64,000 nucleotides of DNA. Origin: Thalassospira lohafexi (GTDB lineage: Bacteria; Pseudomonadota; Alphaproteobacteria; Rhodospirillales; Thalassospiraceae). The position numbers were made by a program, and so were the translations under genes. Shown here one piece after another: positions 1-8,650 of this stretch. Where the stretch lies: the NCBI RefSeq assembly GCF_002844275.1, contig NZ_NXGX01000004.1, forward strand, positions 372,001 through 436,000. Direction: 5' to 3'. Position 1 is the stretch's first letter. Each line of letters opens with the position of its first letter. The notes beneath the pieces are model-generated. The model did not search any database and was not told the DNA's origin. It worked only from the letters and a program-made list of their open reading frames with translations.

Positions 1-331
1 CAAAACGACGTGTGGCGTCAATCGCGGTTGTGCCCATGTCGATGACAATCGTGCCTTCTTCCATGCCATCGACAATGCCGTCTTCGCCCAGAAGGACGTT
101 TTCAAGGGCATTGGTATCGGCAACGCAGATGATGACGATATCGGCATCTGCGGCAGCGTCCGCCGGGGTGCCCGCCGTGGCAATGCCCAGATCCTCAAAC
201 GCATTGAGTGTTTCGGGATTGCGGGTGTTGACTGTCAGAACCGCGCCGGCCTTTTCAAGGTTCAACGCCATCGGGCGCCCCATCAAGCCAAGTCCGATAA
301 ACGCGATATTTTCCCCGGAAAGAGCGGTCAT
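1..331 (-). CDS. NAD(P)-dependent 3-hydroxyisobutyrate dehydrogenase-family oxidoreductase (5' part only)
   Basis: Only the first ~110 codons are in the window; the gene runs off the left edge. Translating from the ATG at 331 gives an N-terminal Rossmann fold beginning with IAFIGLGLMGRPMALNLEKA, the dinucleotide-binding GxGxMGxPMA signature of the beta-hydroxyacid dehydrogenase family (3-hydroxyisobutyrate, tartronate semialdehyde and glyoxylate reductases). It continues through the expected second and third strands (TVNTRNPETL, ADIVIICVAD) to IVIDMGTT. The catalytic lysine and C-terminal domain lie outside. Substrate cannot be assigned. No neighbour in this window is in an operon with it. 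Confidence 0.85.
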   Translation of the reverse strand, partial: MTALSGENIAFIGLGLMGRPMALNLEKAGAVLTVNTRNPETLNAFEDLGIATAGTPADAAADADIVIICVADTNALENVLLGEDGIVDGMEEGTIVIDMGTTAIDATRRF

Positions 332-636
332 GATAGCAGTCCCTCATTGGCGGTGGTCAAACGCAAACTGCGTTTAAAAAGGTGCGACATTACATGCGCG
401 CACAAATACCTTGGCGTCTTATGACGCAAGGATGTGTCGGTAATGTGGGCAAGGCCATAACACATTGTGGCAGCGGGGGCTGTATTCAATTGTCTACCAG
501 CCCGAATATCGTCCCAAATAAAGCTGCGATGGCGGGGAATTCCCGACTGCGCTTTTGGGGGATGGCAAATTCAATGGTTCAGGCGCCTGCCGACTTTTAG
601 ACGTTGTCTGAAGAACGGTGTGCTGTTTCTGGTCGC
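332..636. other. Intergenic region, no gene recognised
   Basis: About 300 bases between the start of the left-edge dehydrogenase gene and the 3' end of the TerB-like gene. Open frames here lack a convincing ribosome-binding site and resemble no protein family. I see no RNA gene or strong terminator. It must hold the promoter of the minus-strand dehydrogenase, but I could not pick out clear -35/-10 boxes. Confidence 0.5.
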
Positions 637-1050
637 TTAAAAATCGCCGGGTCGGACATAGCGCGCGGCCATGGCCCGTTCAATTGCCGCACCGGCAAGG
701 CGATCAATATCAAGTTTGTGACGCAGCAGTTCGAGTATGCGCAATTCTTCCTGACTGATTTCACCATCCGACAGGACAATTTCGCAGGCAAAAACATATG
801 CCGTTTCGCGCAGTTTGCGCGGCAGGGCATCGCGGATCATCTCAAGCGCACGATCAAGCCCGTCTTCCTCGCCCATCAATGTTGCACAGTCGCGCGCGAC
901 ACTTGTCACCGCGTCATTGTCAAACCCGGCAAAAATCGGAAGATAACGGACTCGACGGCCCATCGCAGAAAGTTCGGCATCGGTAATGTCGTTGTCCGAT
1001 GCGGAAACCATAACCATTGTGTAGATCAAGGCATCATGATGCGAAATCAC
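637..1050 (-). CDS. TerB-like (tellurite resistance TerB family) protein
   Basis: A 137-residue acidic, mostly helical protein. It resembles the TerB/TerB-like domain (DUF533-related fold) in length and in its two metal-binding-type helix ends: residues around 15-25 (SASDNDITDAEL) and around 92-104 (LSDGEISQEEL), each an acidic D/N-x-D/E-x-I-x-x-x-E turn. The start is a GTG at 1050 preceded by AAAGGAG eight bases upstream. TerB domains occur in stress and envelope-associated systems. No TerC, TerD or other ter gene is nearby, so it is probably a stand-alone TerB-like protein with no proven link to tellurite. The family call is good; function is unknown. Confidence 0.75.
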   Translation of the reverse strand: MISHHDALIYTMVMVSASDNDITDAELSAMGRRVRYLPIFAGFDNDAVTSVARDCATLMGEEDGLDRALEMIRDALPRKLRETAYVFACEIVLSDGEISQEELRILELLRHKLDIDRLAGAAIERAMAARYVRPGDF

Positions 1051-1437
1051 GTTGGTTGCTCCTTTCCAAAGCGGGTGTCTGAAACACAGTGCGGGCCATA
1101 TTTTTGGCAGGGACCGTCAAGACATTTGACGGGTGTCGCACATGTCTGTGACAACCTCAGGGCAAAAAAATGGTAAGCCCATAATTGTGTTCGGGCAACA
1201 GTTAACCGATTAAACTTTCTCGATTTTAATGATTACGTAGTGAAATCGCCTCATTCTTCACGTGCAGATCATATGGGGGCTTTCGCCACGCGGTGGAGAA
1301 GGGTAAAGATCGGTAAAATAAAAAAATGAAGCGGTTACAAAAGAATAGCGTAAACATAGTGACCGCTTGCACTTTCTGGGAAAATTTGCCTTTGCACGGT
1401 ATGGGGTAGAAGTTATGGTCGCGCAGCAATAACCACA
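1051..1437. other. Divergent intergenic region upstream of the TerB-like gene and the PAS-GGDEF-EAL gene
   Basis: A 387-base region between two divergent genes that should contain both promoters. It is more AT-rich than its surroundings, especially 1190-1360. I see no operator-like palindrome, RNA gene or convincing small gene. The short frames present have no ribosome-binding site or family resemblance. Confidence 0.5.
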
Positions 1438-4400
1438 ATGACGATCAAATCAGGTATGGGAGACATCAACGCAATCAATTCCGCCGGTACGCTCGCGGCA
1501 TTGATCAGCCATTTGAGCATGCCATCAGGTGTCTATGACCCTGTTGGTAGGCGTCTGCTTGTCAATTCGGCATGGTCGGACTGGTCTTTCGAGACCGGTC
1601 CTGCGGTCGAGCAAGACGGCTGGCATGCGCTTGATGACGTTGATGGCCTGTCGAAAATCCTTCCTGACCTCAGCACTGAAATCCAGATGTCTGACGGCTA
1701 TTACAGCCGTACGGAAACGAAAGATGGCAAGGACGTTGTTCTGTTTGGCTGGAAGCTGCAGATCAGTGGCCGTGAATATGTGCGTTTTCTGGGAATAGAT
1801 TCCGATATTTCCTCAGGCATCGGATCGCTTATTTCGCCGTTGCCGGTTTTGATCTTTGAACGTAATGGCGCCCTGCGCTGTGCGAATAAGGCGGCCGAAA
1901 GGCTGGCCCTTGATGTTGGTTTCATAACCCCGCTTTCGCTGGCTCATCCCAAGGATCAAAAAGCGCTGGTTGCGGACGAGGGGCCGCAGTTTGGTGCCGA
2001 TAATTCGCGCACGGTTCATTACGGGCAACGGTTCTTCCAATGGCAATGCATGCCGTTGCTTGGGGCCGATCATGTTGTTTTATTCGGGCAGGAACGCACG
2101 CGTGAAGAAAGTTATCGCCGTGCGCTTGAACATGCTGTTCACGGTATTATCGATCTTGATGCCGACGGGACGGTTACAAGCGTAAACGAAGAAACCGCAG
2201 CACTGTTTAACTTCGATACGGTGCGCGACGTCGTTCAGGCCTACTTACGCCGCCCCGAAACATTTTACGCCCACGACAGCGACCGGGTGCAATTGCGCCG
2301 CGATCTGGCGTCGGGCATTGGCGTTCATGCGCGCGATATCGAAATGCGCCGCGCAGATGGCAGCCAAATCTGGGTGCGGTTCAATGCCACGGAAATTCGC
2401 GGCGAAGGCGGCGGGTTGCTGGGCTATAGCGTGACCATCACAGACATTACCAAAAACCGGCAGGCCGAATATGACCTGCGCCGCCGTCAGGAACGCTACC
2501 GGGCGTTGGTGCAGACCGCAGGCAGCGTGATCATGTTCCTTGATTCCGAAGGACGCATTCTGGAATACAACCGGGAATGCGAATGGACATTTGGCTATTC
2601 CTGGATGGAAGCCGCGGGTCAGAACTTTTTCGATTTCCTGCTGGTGCAGGAAGACCGTGCGCGGGTGCGCATGGCGGTACGCCGGTTGTTGTCGGGCGAA
2701 ATCATCAAGGATGAAGTGTTTTCGTTTAAACGGCGCGACGGTGAAGAACGCCTGTTGCAATGGAATGCGCGTGCGCATTTCGGCGAGGACGGCGATATCG
2801 CAGGGGTGATCTGCATCGGTCAGGACGTGACCGAAAAGCTGTCGGTCGAACGCGCCTTGCGCCACGCCGAAGAAAAATTCCGCGGTATTTTCGAAAACTC
2901 CGCCGAGGGTCTTTATCAAAGCATGCCGCTTGGCCCAGTGTTATCGGCTAACCCGGCGTTTGTTTCCATTCTGGGCTATGAAACAGTCGATGAGCTGTTG
3001 ACCCAGGAAAACGAACTGCAGCAGCATTATTTGAACCCGGTAAGCCGCCTGCGTCTGACCGGGCGGTTGTTGCGCGACGGTATGGTTCAGGGTTTTGAAA
3101 CCGAATTGCGCCGTGCGGATGGCCGGATCATCTGGGTCGAGGAAAATGCCCGGCTGGTGCGCGATGAGCGGGGGCGGCCCACCGTGATTGAAGGATCAAT
3201 CACGGATGTTACCGACCGTAAACGCAGCGAAGCCCGCATCCAGTTCCTGGCCCATCATGACGGATTGACCGGGCTTCCGAACCGGACCCTATTTCAGGAA
3301 CGTCTGGCCTCAGCGGTGGAACGCAGCAAACGCGAACGCCGCAGTTTCGTTCTGATGATGTTTGATCTTGATAACTTCAAGGACATCAACGATACGCTGG
3401 GCCACCCGATTGGCGACCTACTCTTACAGGGGGTGGGGGAACGCATGCGGGTGTGTCTGCGCAATGAGGATGTTGTCGCGCGCCTTGGCGGGGATGAATT
3501 TGCCGTTTTGATCCATGAACCGGGCACGGTCGAAGAAGTGACCTTTGTCGCGCAGCGCCTGATTGAACGCGTGTCGGAGCGTTTCATGCTTGAGGGCAAT
3601 GAAGTGCAGGCATCAACGTCGGTCGGGATTTGCATGTATCCGCAAGACGGGCGCGATGAAAAAGACCTGCTGCGCAATGCCGACCTTGCCCTTTATTGTT
3701 CCAAGGCCGAAGGCCGCAACCGGTATCATTTCTTTGAGCCACGGCTTCAGGTCGAGGTACAGGAACGCAAGGCCATCGAACGTGACCTTGGCCATGCGAT
3801 TGAAAATGACGAGCTTGAACTGTTTTATCAGCCGATCATTGATATGGGCGGGCATCGGATCATCGGGATGGAAGCATTGGTGCGCTGGTTTAGCCCGTCA
3901 CGCGGTCTGGTCAGTCCGGTCGAATTTATTCCGGTTGCCGAACGCATGGGCATTATTGCCGATATCGGCAAATGGGTGTTGAACCGGGCCTGTGCGCAAA
4001 CCCGGGCATGGCGCGATGACGGTTATGGCGAATTGACCATATCGGTCAATTTATCCCCGCTTGAACTGGCCCGTCACGAAGACCTGATTGAAAGTGTTGG
4101 CGATGTGTTGGCGCGTTCGGGCCTTGATCCCCATCAGTTGCAGTTCGAAGTTACCGAAGGTGCGGTGATGGACAACCCGCGCGAAGCGGCCATTACGCTT
4201 GGCATTTTGCGCAATCAGGGCATTCGCATTGCGATTGATGATTTTGGTACCGGCTATTCGTCGCTGGCGTATCTTAAACGGTTCCCGGTCGACAAGATCA
4301 AGATCGACCGGTCGTTCATCATTGATATCGACAGTTCGGACGGCAATGCGGCGATTGTCCGTGCGGTGGTGTTCCTTGCCCGGTCGTTTGGCATGGCGGT

Positions 4401-4581
4401 CAATGTTGAAGGGATCGAAACCGAAACCCAGCTTGATCACATTGCATCCGAGGGTGTTGACGAGGTGCAAGGGTTCTATTTCAGCAAGCCGGTCCCGTCG
4501 GGCGAGATGGAAATCTTGCTTAAGGCCAACATCAGCGGTGCGACCAAATTGCCGGTCAATGTTTCGGGAAAGCCGCACTGA
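1438..4581 (+). CDS. Multi-PAS GGDEF-EAL c-di-GMP turnover protein
   Basis: A 1047-residue cytoplasmic signalling protein without obvious membrane segments. Order: a divergent N-terminal sensory part (about 1-215), three PAS/PAC units (about 220-345, 350-470 and 475-600), a GGDEF diguanylate cyclase domain (about 605-770) and an EAL phosphodiesterase domain (about 785-1035). The cyclase active site is intact (GGDEF near 684-688). An RxxD product-inhibition site (RNED) lies exactly five residues upstream. The EAL domain keeps EALVRW near 812 and DDFGTGYSS near 933, so both activities are possible. It is monocistronic and followed by a strong terminator. The ATG at 1438 has only a weak ribosome-binding site; the ATG at 1456 is an alternative. 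The PAS ligand is unknown. Confidence 0.95.
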   Translation: MTIKSGMGDINAINSAGTLAALISHLSMPSGVYDPVGRRLLVNSAWSDWSFETGPAVEQDGWHALDDVDGLSKILPDLSTEIQMSDGYYSRTETKDGKDVVLFGWKLQISGREYVRFLGIDSDISSGIGSLISPLPVLIFERNGALRCANKAAERLALDVGFITPLSLAHPKDQKALVADEGPQFGADNSRTVHYGQRFFQWQCMPLLGADHVVLFGQERTREESYRRALEHAVHGIIDLDADGTVTSVNEETAALFNFDTVRDVVQAYLRRPETFYAHDSDRVQLRRDLASGIGVHARDIEMRRADGSQIWVRFNATEIRGEGGGLLGYSVTITDITKNRQAEYDLRRRQERYRALVQTAGSVIMFLDSEGRILEYNRECEWTFGYSWMEAAGQNFFDFLLVQEDRARVRMAVRRLLSGEIIKDEVFSFKRRDGEERLLQWNARAHFGEDGDIAGVICIGQDVTEKLSVERALRHAEEKFRGIFENSAEGLYQSMPLGPVLSANPAFVSILGYETVDELLTQENELQQHYLNPVSRLRLTGRLLRDGMVQGFETELRRADGRIIWVEENARLVRDERGRPTVIEGSITDVTDRKRSEARIQFLAHHDGLTGLPNRTLFQERLASAVERSKRERRSFVLMMFDLDNFKDINDTLGHPIGDLLLQGVGERMRVCLRNEDVVARLGGDEFAVLIHEPGTVEEVTFVAQRLIERVSERFMLEGNEVQASTSVGICMYPQDGRDEKDLLRNADLALYCSKAEGRNRYHFFEPRLQVEVQERKAIERDLGHAIENDELELFYQPIIDMGGHRIIGMEALVRWFSPSRGLVSPVEFIPVAERMGIIADIGKWVLNRACAQTRAWRDDGYGELTISVNLSPLELARHEDLIESVGDVLARSGLDPHQLQFEVTEGAVMDNPREAAITLGILRNQGIRIAIDDFGTGYSSLAYLKRFPVDKIKIDRSFIIDIDSSDGNAAIVRAVVFLARSFGMAVNVEGIETETQLDHIASEGVDEVQGFYFSKPVPSGEMEILLKANISGATKLPVNVSGKPH

Positions 4582-4618
4582 GTTCTACTTAATTGCATCA
4601 GATACCAAGATTTAAAAC

Positions 4619-4654
4619 AGGCCCGTCATAGTGGATGACGGGCCTATTTTTTTT
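4619..4654 (+). terminator. Intrinsic terminator after the PAS-GGDEF-EAL gene
   Basis: A perfect 11-bp stem, 4619-4629 (AGGCCCGTCAT) with 4635-4645 (ATGACGGGCCT), a five-base loop, and a run of T starting at 4647. It lies 37 bases after the stop codon. The T run overlaps the stop codon of the converging Crp/Fnr gene. Confidence 0.92.
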
Positions 4655-5297
4655 ACGCGGCGGATTGTTCGTGAATTTCACCCGCACGTGCCGTGAGTTT
4701 TTCCCGGTTGATGTTGACCATGGATGCCAGAACCGGGCTTTTGGCGATGGCCCCCTGACGTTTTAAGTCGGCAATCATCCGGCTGGCGGTTTCGGTCGTC
4801 GTGGCGATGATGCTGCCCAGCTTTTCGCGGTTGGGCAGGGTGACTTCATCCTTGTTGGCCGCCCAAAGCAGGAACCGGCAAATCCGGCGCATGGCCGATC
4901 CGGTACCAAAGCTTATTTTAAGCTGCTGACCGTCCATCACCTCGCTTGCCAGAAGCGACATGATCGCGGCCTGCGTACGTGGGTCATTTTGCTGTGCCAT
5001 GCGCAGCCGCGTGATCGAAATGCGTTTGATGACGGACGGGGCAATGGTTTCGATCACAAGCGACGGATCGGTCACCGACAGCATTTCAAGCCCGATCAGT
5101 TCGCCGGGTCGATAGACGCGACACACCTGTCGTTCCCCGTCCTCGGTGTATTGGCAGCGCATGGCAAGGCCGCTGACCATGACGTGAATGAACGTCCCGT
5201 CTTCGGCGTGATGGCCAATGCACGCATCGGCGGGCAGGGTAAGTGCAGAAGGTTCGGCAAGTTTTTCCAGAAGAATGAAGGCGTCTGCTTTGTTCAT
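4653..5297 (-). CDS. Crp/Fnr-family transcriptional regulator
   Basis: A 214-residue regulator: N-terminal cyclic-nucleotide-binding-like beta barrel (about 15-115), a dimerisation helix, and a C-terminal winged helix (about 140-205) with the Crp-type recognition region LPNREKLGSIIATTTETASR followed by MIADLKRQGAI. There is no cluster of N-terminal cysteines as in Fnr, so oxygen sensing through an Fe-S cluster is unlikely. The ATG at 5297 (MNKADAF) is chosen because a GGGGGGA sequence sits six to eight bases upstream; ATGs up to 21 bases earlier lack one. It converges on the PAS-GGDEF-EAL gene. The effector is not predictable. Confidence 0.9.
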   Translation of the reverse strand: MNKADAFILLEKLAEPSALTLPADACIGHHAEDGTFIHVMVSGLAMRCQYTEDGERQVCRVYRPGELIGLEMLSVTDPSLVIETIAPSVIKRISITRLRMAQQNDPRTQAAIMSLLASEVMDGQQLKISFGTGSAMRRICRFLLWAANKDEVTLPNREKLGSIIATTTETASRMIADLKRQGAIAKSPVLASMVNINREKLTARAGEIHEQSAA

Positions 5298-5491
5298 GGG
5301 ATTTCCCCCCATTGGCAAAATGGAGATACGCGGCGATTGCGGGGTCGCGTACCGACACCAGTCTATGGACCCGGAACGATGCCCGGGATCGTACCCGTAT
5401 GGACGGGCAGATATGGCTGTTTCTGATCGAAAACCGGCCTTGCAGATGCACTGGTGGCGTTAAGCGAGGCCACCGATGATCAGAAACAGGA

Positions 5492-5935
5492 TTAAATGGC
5501 TTTGGGAGGTGCGCGCGGCGATGCTGCAATCGGGCAGAAGTCATGCAGCCGTGCGGTAATGTGAAGGGCGGTAACCTTATTGGACAGTTTTACGCGGTGA
5601 ACCAGCGGCAGTTCCGGATGAACCGGCAAGCCGACCGCATGATTGCCAAGACCGCAACTGGCGCATTGGAACCCCTCATAGCTGTTGGAGCTGTGTGGGG
5701 ATGTGCTGCCGTCGTCAGCGACGTCTGCCGGGACCGAGATTGTTTTGATCCCGTTTGCCGTACAGATGATCAGCGGAACATAGGTCTGGGCACTTTCCGT
5801 GCCGGTGGGAACCGCAGCAAGTGCGACAGGCGCGTGCATGAACCCGAACATCATGGCATTCACCAGCAACAGCCACCCTACGAAAAGGGAGAGCGTGCGT
5901 CGAGCAGCCGATATGTGTTTGCGGGTAACGGACAC
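5492..5935 (-). CDS. DUF2946 family protein (small exported/membrane protein with CxxC)
   Basis: A 147-residue protein with an N-terminal hydrophobic segment (about 14-40, LSLFVGWLLLVNAMMFGFMH), then a polar region with PLIICTANG near 54 and a QCASCG motif near 91. This matches the DUF2946 layout: signal anchor, ICT.NG segment, then a CxxC pair. DUF2946 genes are often found beside copper or cobalamin/TonB genes, but none is adjacent here. The start is GTG at 5935 with a weak GGA-type ribosome-binding site. The C-terminal tail is basic and rich in proline. Function is unknown; a metal or thiol role is a guess from the CxxC. Confidence 0.75.
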   Translation of the reverse strand: MSVTRKHISAARRTLSLFVGWLLLVNAMMFGFMHAPVALAAVPTGTESAQTYVPLIICTANGIKTISVPADVADDGSTSPHSSNSYEGFQCASCGLGNHAVGLPVHPELPLVHRVKLSNKVTALHITARLHDFCPIAASPRAPPKAI

Positions 5936-6044
5936 GAGCTTCGATCCATATTGGAAAGATACGAACTTTCAATAAACCCTGAAAGACACCCTGTCAAAGC
6001 CTCGTCGTGTGAACCAGTTATCAGTATTTCTTTATAATGATTTG

Positions 6045-6067
6045 AAAACGCCGGGCGATGCCCGGCG
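6045..6067 (-). terminator. Intrinsic terminator of the EamA-family gene
   Basis: An 8-bp GC-only stem (CGCCGGGC at 6049-6056 with GCCCGGCG at 6060-6067) and a three-base loop. On the minus strand it is followed by TTTT. It lies just past the stop codon of the EamA transporter. Confidence 0.8.
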
Positions 6068-6075
6068 CTTTGGTG

Positions 6076-6966
6076 TTACGCGGTTGCCTTGCGGGGGGAT
6101 TGGCCGGTCCAGAAACGGAAGATAACCACTCCCCCAATCGCAACGCCACCGCCGATGATGGTCAGAATATCGGGGGTAATCGCACTCAGACTCCATGCAA
6201 GCGCGATGGCAAGTGGGGGCACGAGATAGAGAAAGTTGGCCGCAAGGGCGGGACCAAAATGGCCGATGGCGAAACTCCAGGTCGCGTACCCAAGGGAGGC
6301 CGAAACCAAACCAAGAAACACCATCGCAGAGATCACCGGCATGGGTGCTGTGCCAAGCTGTGCCAGTCCGTCTGGTAACCAAGGCGATAACCAGAAGGCG
6401 CCAGTGATCAGGGTCCAGCAGGTGCAGGTGCCCGCCCCGTAACGCGCGATAAGACCGCGTACGAGAACAAAGTAACTTGCCGACAGGATCGATGCCAACA
6501 GGATCAGCGAACTGCCATTGCCAAAGCGCATTTCGCCCGGCTGACCCTGTGCGATCAAAAAGACGCCCGAAAAGCTGATGGCCGTGGCAATCCATGCGCG
6601 ATACCCAAACCGTTCCCGCAAGAACAGGGTTGCCAGAAGGGCTGTCCAGATCGGCAGGGTATTGATGATAAAGCTGGCGGCCCCCGGCGATACGGTTTGC
6701 TGTCCGGTATTGAGAAGCCAGTTATAGATGCTGATGCCAATTGCACCGCCAAGTGCAAGGCGGGCCAAGTCGCGCACGCGTGGAAGCGGCGGGCGTATGA
6801 TCAAAAGCCAGATGACGGCCGGGCAGGCGGCAATGGCAAATCGCGTAGCCGCGAGTGGCAGTGGATCAAAATGACCAAGTGCCACTCCGATCAGGGGAAA
6901 GGAGGCGGCCCATGACAGGACCGTAACCAGTGCAGCGGTGAGGCCAAGCGTAGATCGGGAAAACAT
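6076..6966 (-). CDS. EamA family (DMT superfamily) inner-membrane exporter
   Basis: A protein of about 296 residues with ten predicted hydrophobic segments and two EamA repeats (about 8-135 and 148-285), the usual length and layout of 10-TMS drug/metabolite transporters such as RhaT- or YdcZ-like exporters. The start is the ATG at 6966 (MFSRSTLGLT), with AAAGGA about seven bases upstream; an upstream in-frame TTG is less credible. It is transcribed divergently from a LysR regulator that starts 94 bases away, a common arrangement in which the regulator controls the exporter. Substrate unknown (amino acids, amines or purines are typical). Confidence 0.9.
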   Translation of the reverse strand: MFSRSTLGLTAALVTVLSWAASFPLIGVALGHFDPLPLAATRFAIAACPAVIWLLIIRPPLPRVRDLARLALGGAIGISIYNWLLNTGQQTVSPGAASFIINTLPIWTALLATLFLRERFGYRAWIATAISFSGVFLIAQGQPGEMRFGNGSSLILLASILSASYFVLVRGLIARYGAGTCTCWTLITGAFWLSPWLPDGLAQLGTAPMPVISAMVFLGLVSASLGYATWSFAIGHFGPALAANFLYLVPPLAIALAWSLSAITPDILTIIGGGVAIGGVVIFRFWTGQSPRKATA

Positions 6967-7060
6967 CGCATATCCTTTCAAATGCTATGCTGTGTCGTCG
7001 TTTAAGACCGTGATAGCGCGATGAATGATGTTGACATAGAGCACGCTCAAGGGGTCTGAT

Positions 7061-7966
7061 GTGCATATGGCGCACAGTAACGACCTGACACTTCCACCCC
7101 TTGCCCTGTTACCGGCAGTTCTTGCCGCGGCACGCAGCGGATCGTTTTCGGCCGCAGCAACCGAAATGAATGTCACGCACAGCGTGATCAGCCGGCATGT
7201 GTCGCAAGTCGAACAATGGCTGGGCTATGATCTGTTTGAACGCTATGGTCGCGGGGTGCGCCCGACCCCGGATGGGCAGAGGTTTTTGCGCGATACGCAA
7301 TGTGCGATTGATCTGTTGTCACAAGGCGCACAGCCATGGCGCCAGCGGCGTGGGCCTGATGTCATCAAGGTCAGTTTGCTGCCGTCCTATGCCCGGATCT
7401 GGTTGCTGGCACTGGTGCCGGAAATTGAACGCGACCTTGATGTGCGGCTGGAACTTGAAATTTCCGAACGGCTGGCGGATTTCACGGATGGGCAAACCGA
7501 TCTTGCCATCCGGTGCGGCAAGGGGCAGTGGCAGGGCACGCGATCAACCGTGTTGTTTTCTGATCAGTTGATCCCGTTGATCGCACCGTCGATGCTCGAT
7601 GGGCGTGATCCATCGGGGCTGGACGCGGCACAGATCGCCACCATGCCCTTGCTCCATGACAGCGACGCGACCGGATGGCGGCACTGGCTTGACGCGCATG
7701 GGGTTAAATTCCGGCAAAAACCATCAGACCGCCGGTTTGAAGATTACAGCGTTGTTCTGTCAGCCGCAGAGGCCGGGTTGGGCGTGGCCTTGACCCGGTT
7801 GCCGTTTGCGCGTGCCACCATTGCCAAACATGATCTTGTTGCCTTGCCGTTTGCTCCGGTTCAAAGCCCGCTTGCGACCCATTTGGTGCAGCCGTCTTAT
7901 GAGCAGCGCCCGGCTGTTCGGGACGTCGCGGACTGGTTGGTGAAGGCGGCAAGCGCCTGCAAGTAG
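7061..7966 (+). CDS. LysR family transcriptional regulator (GcvA-like)
   Basis: A 301-residue LysR protein: N-terminal winged helix (about 10-70, ALLPAVLAAARSGSFSAAAT ... SRHVSQVEQWLGYDLFERYG), linker helix, and a C-terminal periplasmic-binding-like effector domain (about 95-295). The sequence pattern (LFERYGRGVRPTPDG, LAIRCGKG) is closest to GcvA-type regulators. The start is the GTG at 7061, with AAGGGG six bases upstream; the in-frame ATG at 7067 is an alternative. It is divergent from the EamA exporter and probably regulates it and itself from the shared 94-bp gap. The inducer is not predictable. Confidence 0.92.
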   Translation: MHMAHSNDLTLPPLALLPAVLAAARSGSFSAAATEMNVTHSVISRHVSQVEQWLGYDLFERYGRGVRPTPDGQRFLRDTQCAIDLLSQGAQPWRQRRGPDVIKVSLLPSYARIWLLALVPEIERDLDVRLELEISERLADFTDGQTDLAIRCGKGQWQGTRSTVLFSDQLIPLIAPSMLDGRDPSGLDAAQIATMPLLHDSDATGWRHWLDAHGVKFRQKPSDRRFEDYSVVLSAAEAGLGVALTRLPFARATIAKHDLVALPFAPVQSPLATHLVQPSYEQRPAVRDVADWLVKAASACK

Positions 7967-8054
7967 TGAGTTTTTTCTATCGGCTTTTCCCGAAATAAAC
8001 TACTTTGGGTTGAAGCTTTTGATGTGCACAGAAGGCAGACAGGAGTAAGCAAAC

Positions 8055-8624
8055 ATGACGCAGGTGGTAAATGACGGCACACCGGAAATGAAGGGGTTGC
8101 TGGAAAAAGGACGCAAGCGGTTGCGCAATGTCGGGATCATTTTGCTGGTCCTTGGCATTCTTGCCGTGGCGTTTCCTTTTGCGACGACCATTGCCTTTAA
8201 AACCGTGATTGGCTGGCTGTTCCTGATCGGCGCGATGGGCCATTTTTACGGCGCATGGAATGCCGATACGCCCACGCGGCGCGGGGTTGATGTGGTGCAG
8301 GGCATCATTTTCGGCTTGATCGGTGTGTGGCTGGCCTTCTTCCCGCTTGGCGGTATTGTGACGCTGACGGTGTTGCTGGCGATTGCCTTTATCTTGCAAG
8401 GTCTGCTTGAAGTCCTGATGGCGTCGCGGCTTAGTCAGTTTCCCGGCTGGAAATGGATGCTGTTTTCCGGCGGGGTGGCGATCCTTGCCGGTATCCTGAT
8501 CTTTGCCGAACTGCCAAGCTCGGCGACCTGGGCGATTGGGTTGTTGCTTGGTGTGAACCTTTTGTCGTCGGGCTTTAGTTACCTGATGGTGTCGATGGCG
8601 ATGGGTAAGGTCGCGCAACCCTGA
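8055..8624 (+). CDS. HdeD family (DUF308) membrane protein
   Basis: A 189-residue protein with six hydrophobic segments from about residue 25 to 180 and a repeated pattern of three short helices, as in the DUF308/HdeD family (acid-resistance membrane proteins). An AGGAG ribosome-binding site lies about nine bases before the ATG. The next gene, a P-type metal ATPase, starts 26 bases after its stop, so the two are probably co-transcribed. HdeD itself protects Escherichia coli at high cell density and low pH by an unknown mechanism. A role for this copy in metal or acid stress is an inference from the pairing. Confidence 0.88.
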   Translation: MTQVVNDGTPEMKGLLEKGRKRLRNVGIILLVLGILAVAFPFATTIAFKTVIGWLFLIGAMGHFYGAWNADTPTRRGVDVVQGIIFGLIGVWLAFFPLGGIVTLTVLLAIAFILQGLLEVLMASRLSQFPGWKWMLFSGGVAILAGILIFAELPSSATWAIGLLLGVNLLSSGFSYLMVSMAMGKVAQP

Positions 8625-8650
8625 TGACGCTTGTTACTCTGGGATAAATT

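Noticed and set aside
2245-2919. 224-codon minus-strand open frame inside the PAS-GGDEF-EAL gene
   Set aside because: Lies within conserved PAS domains of the plus-strand gene; composition is typical of antisense frames.
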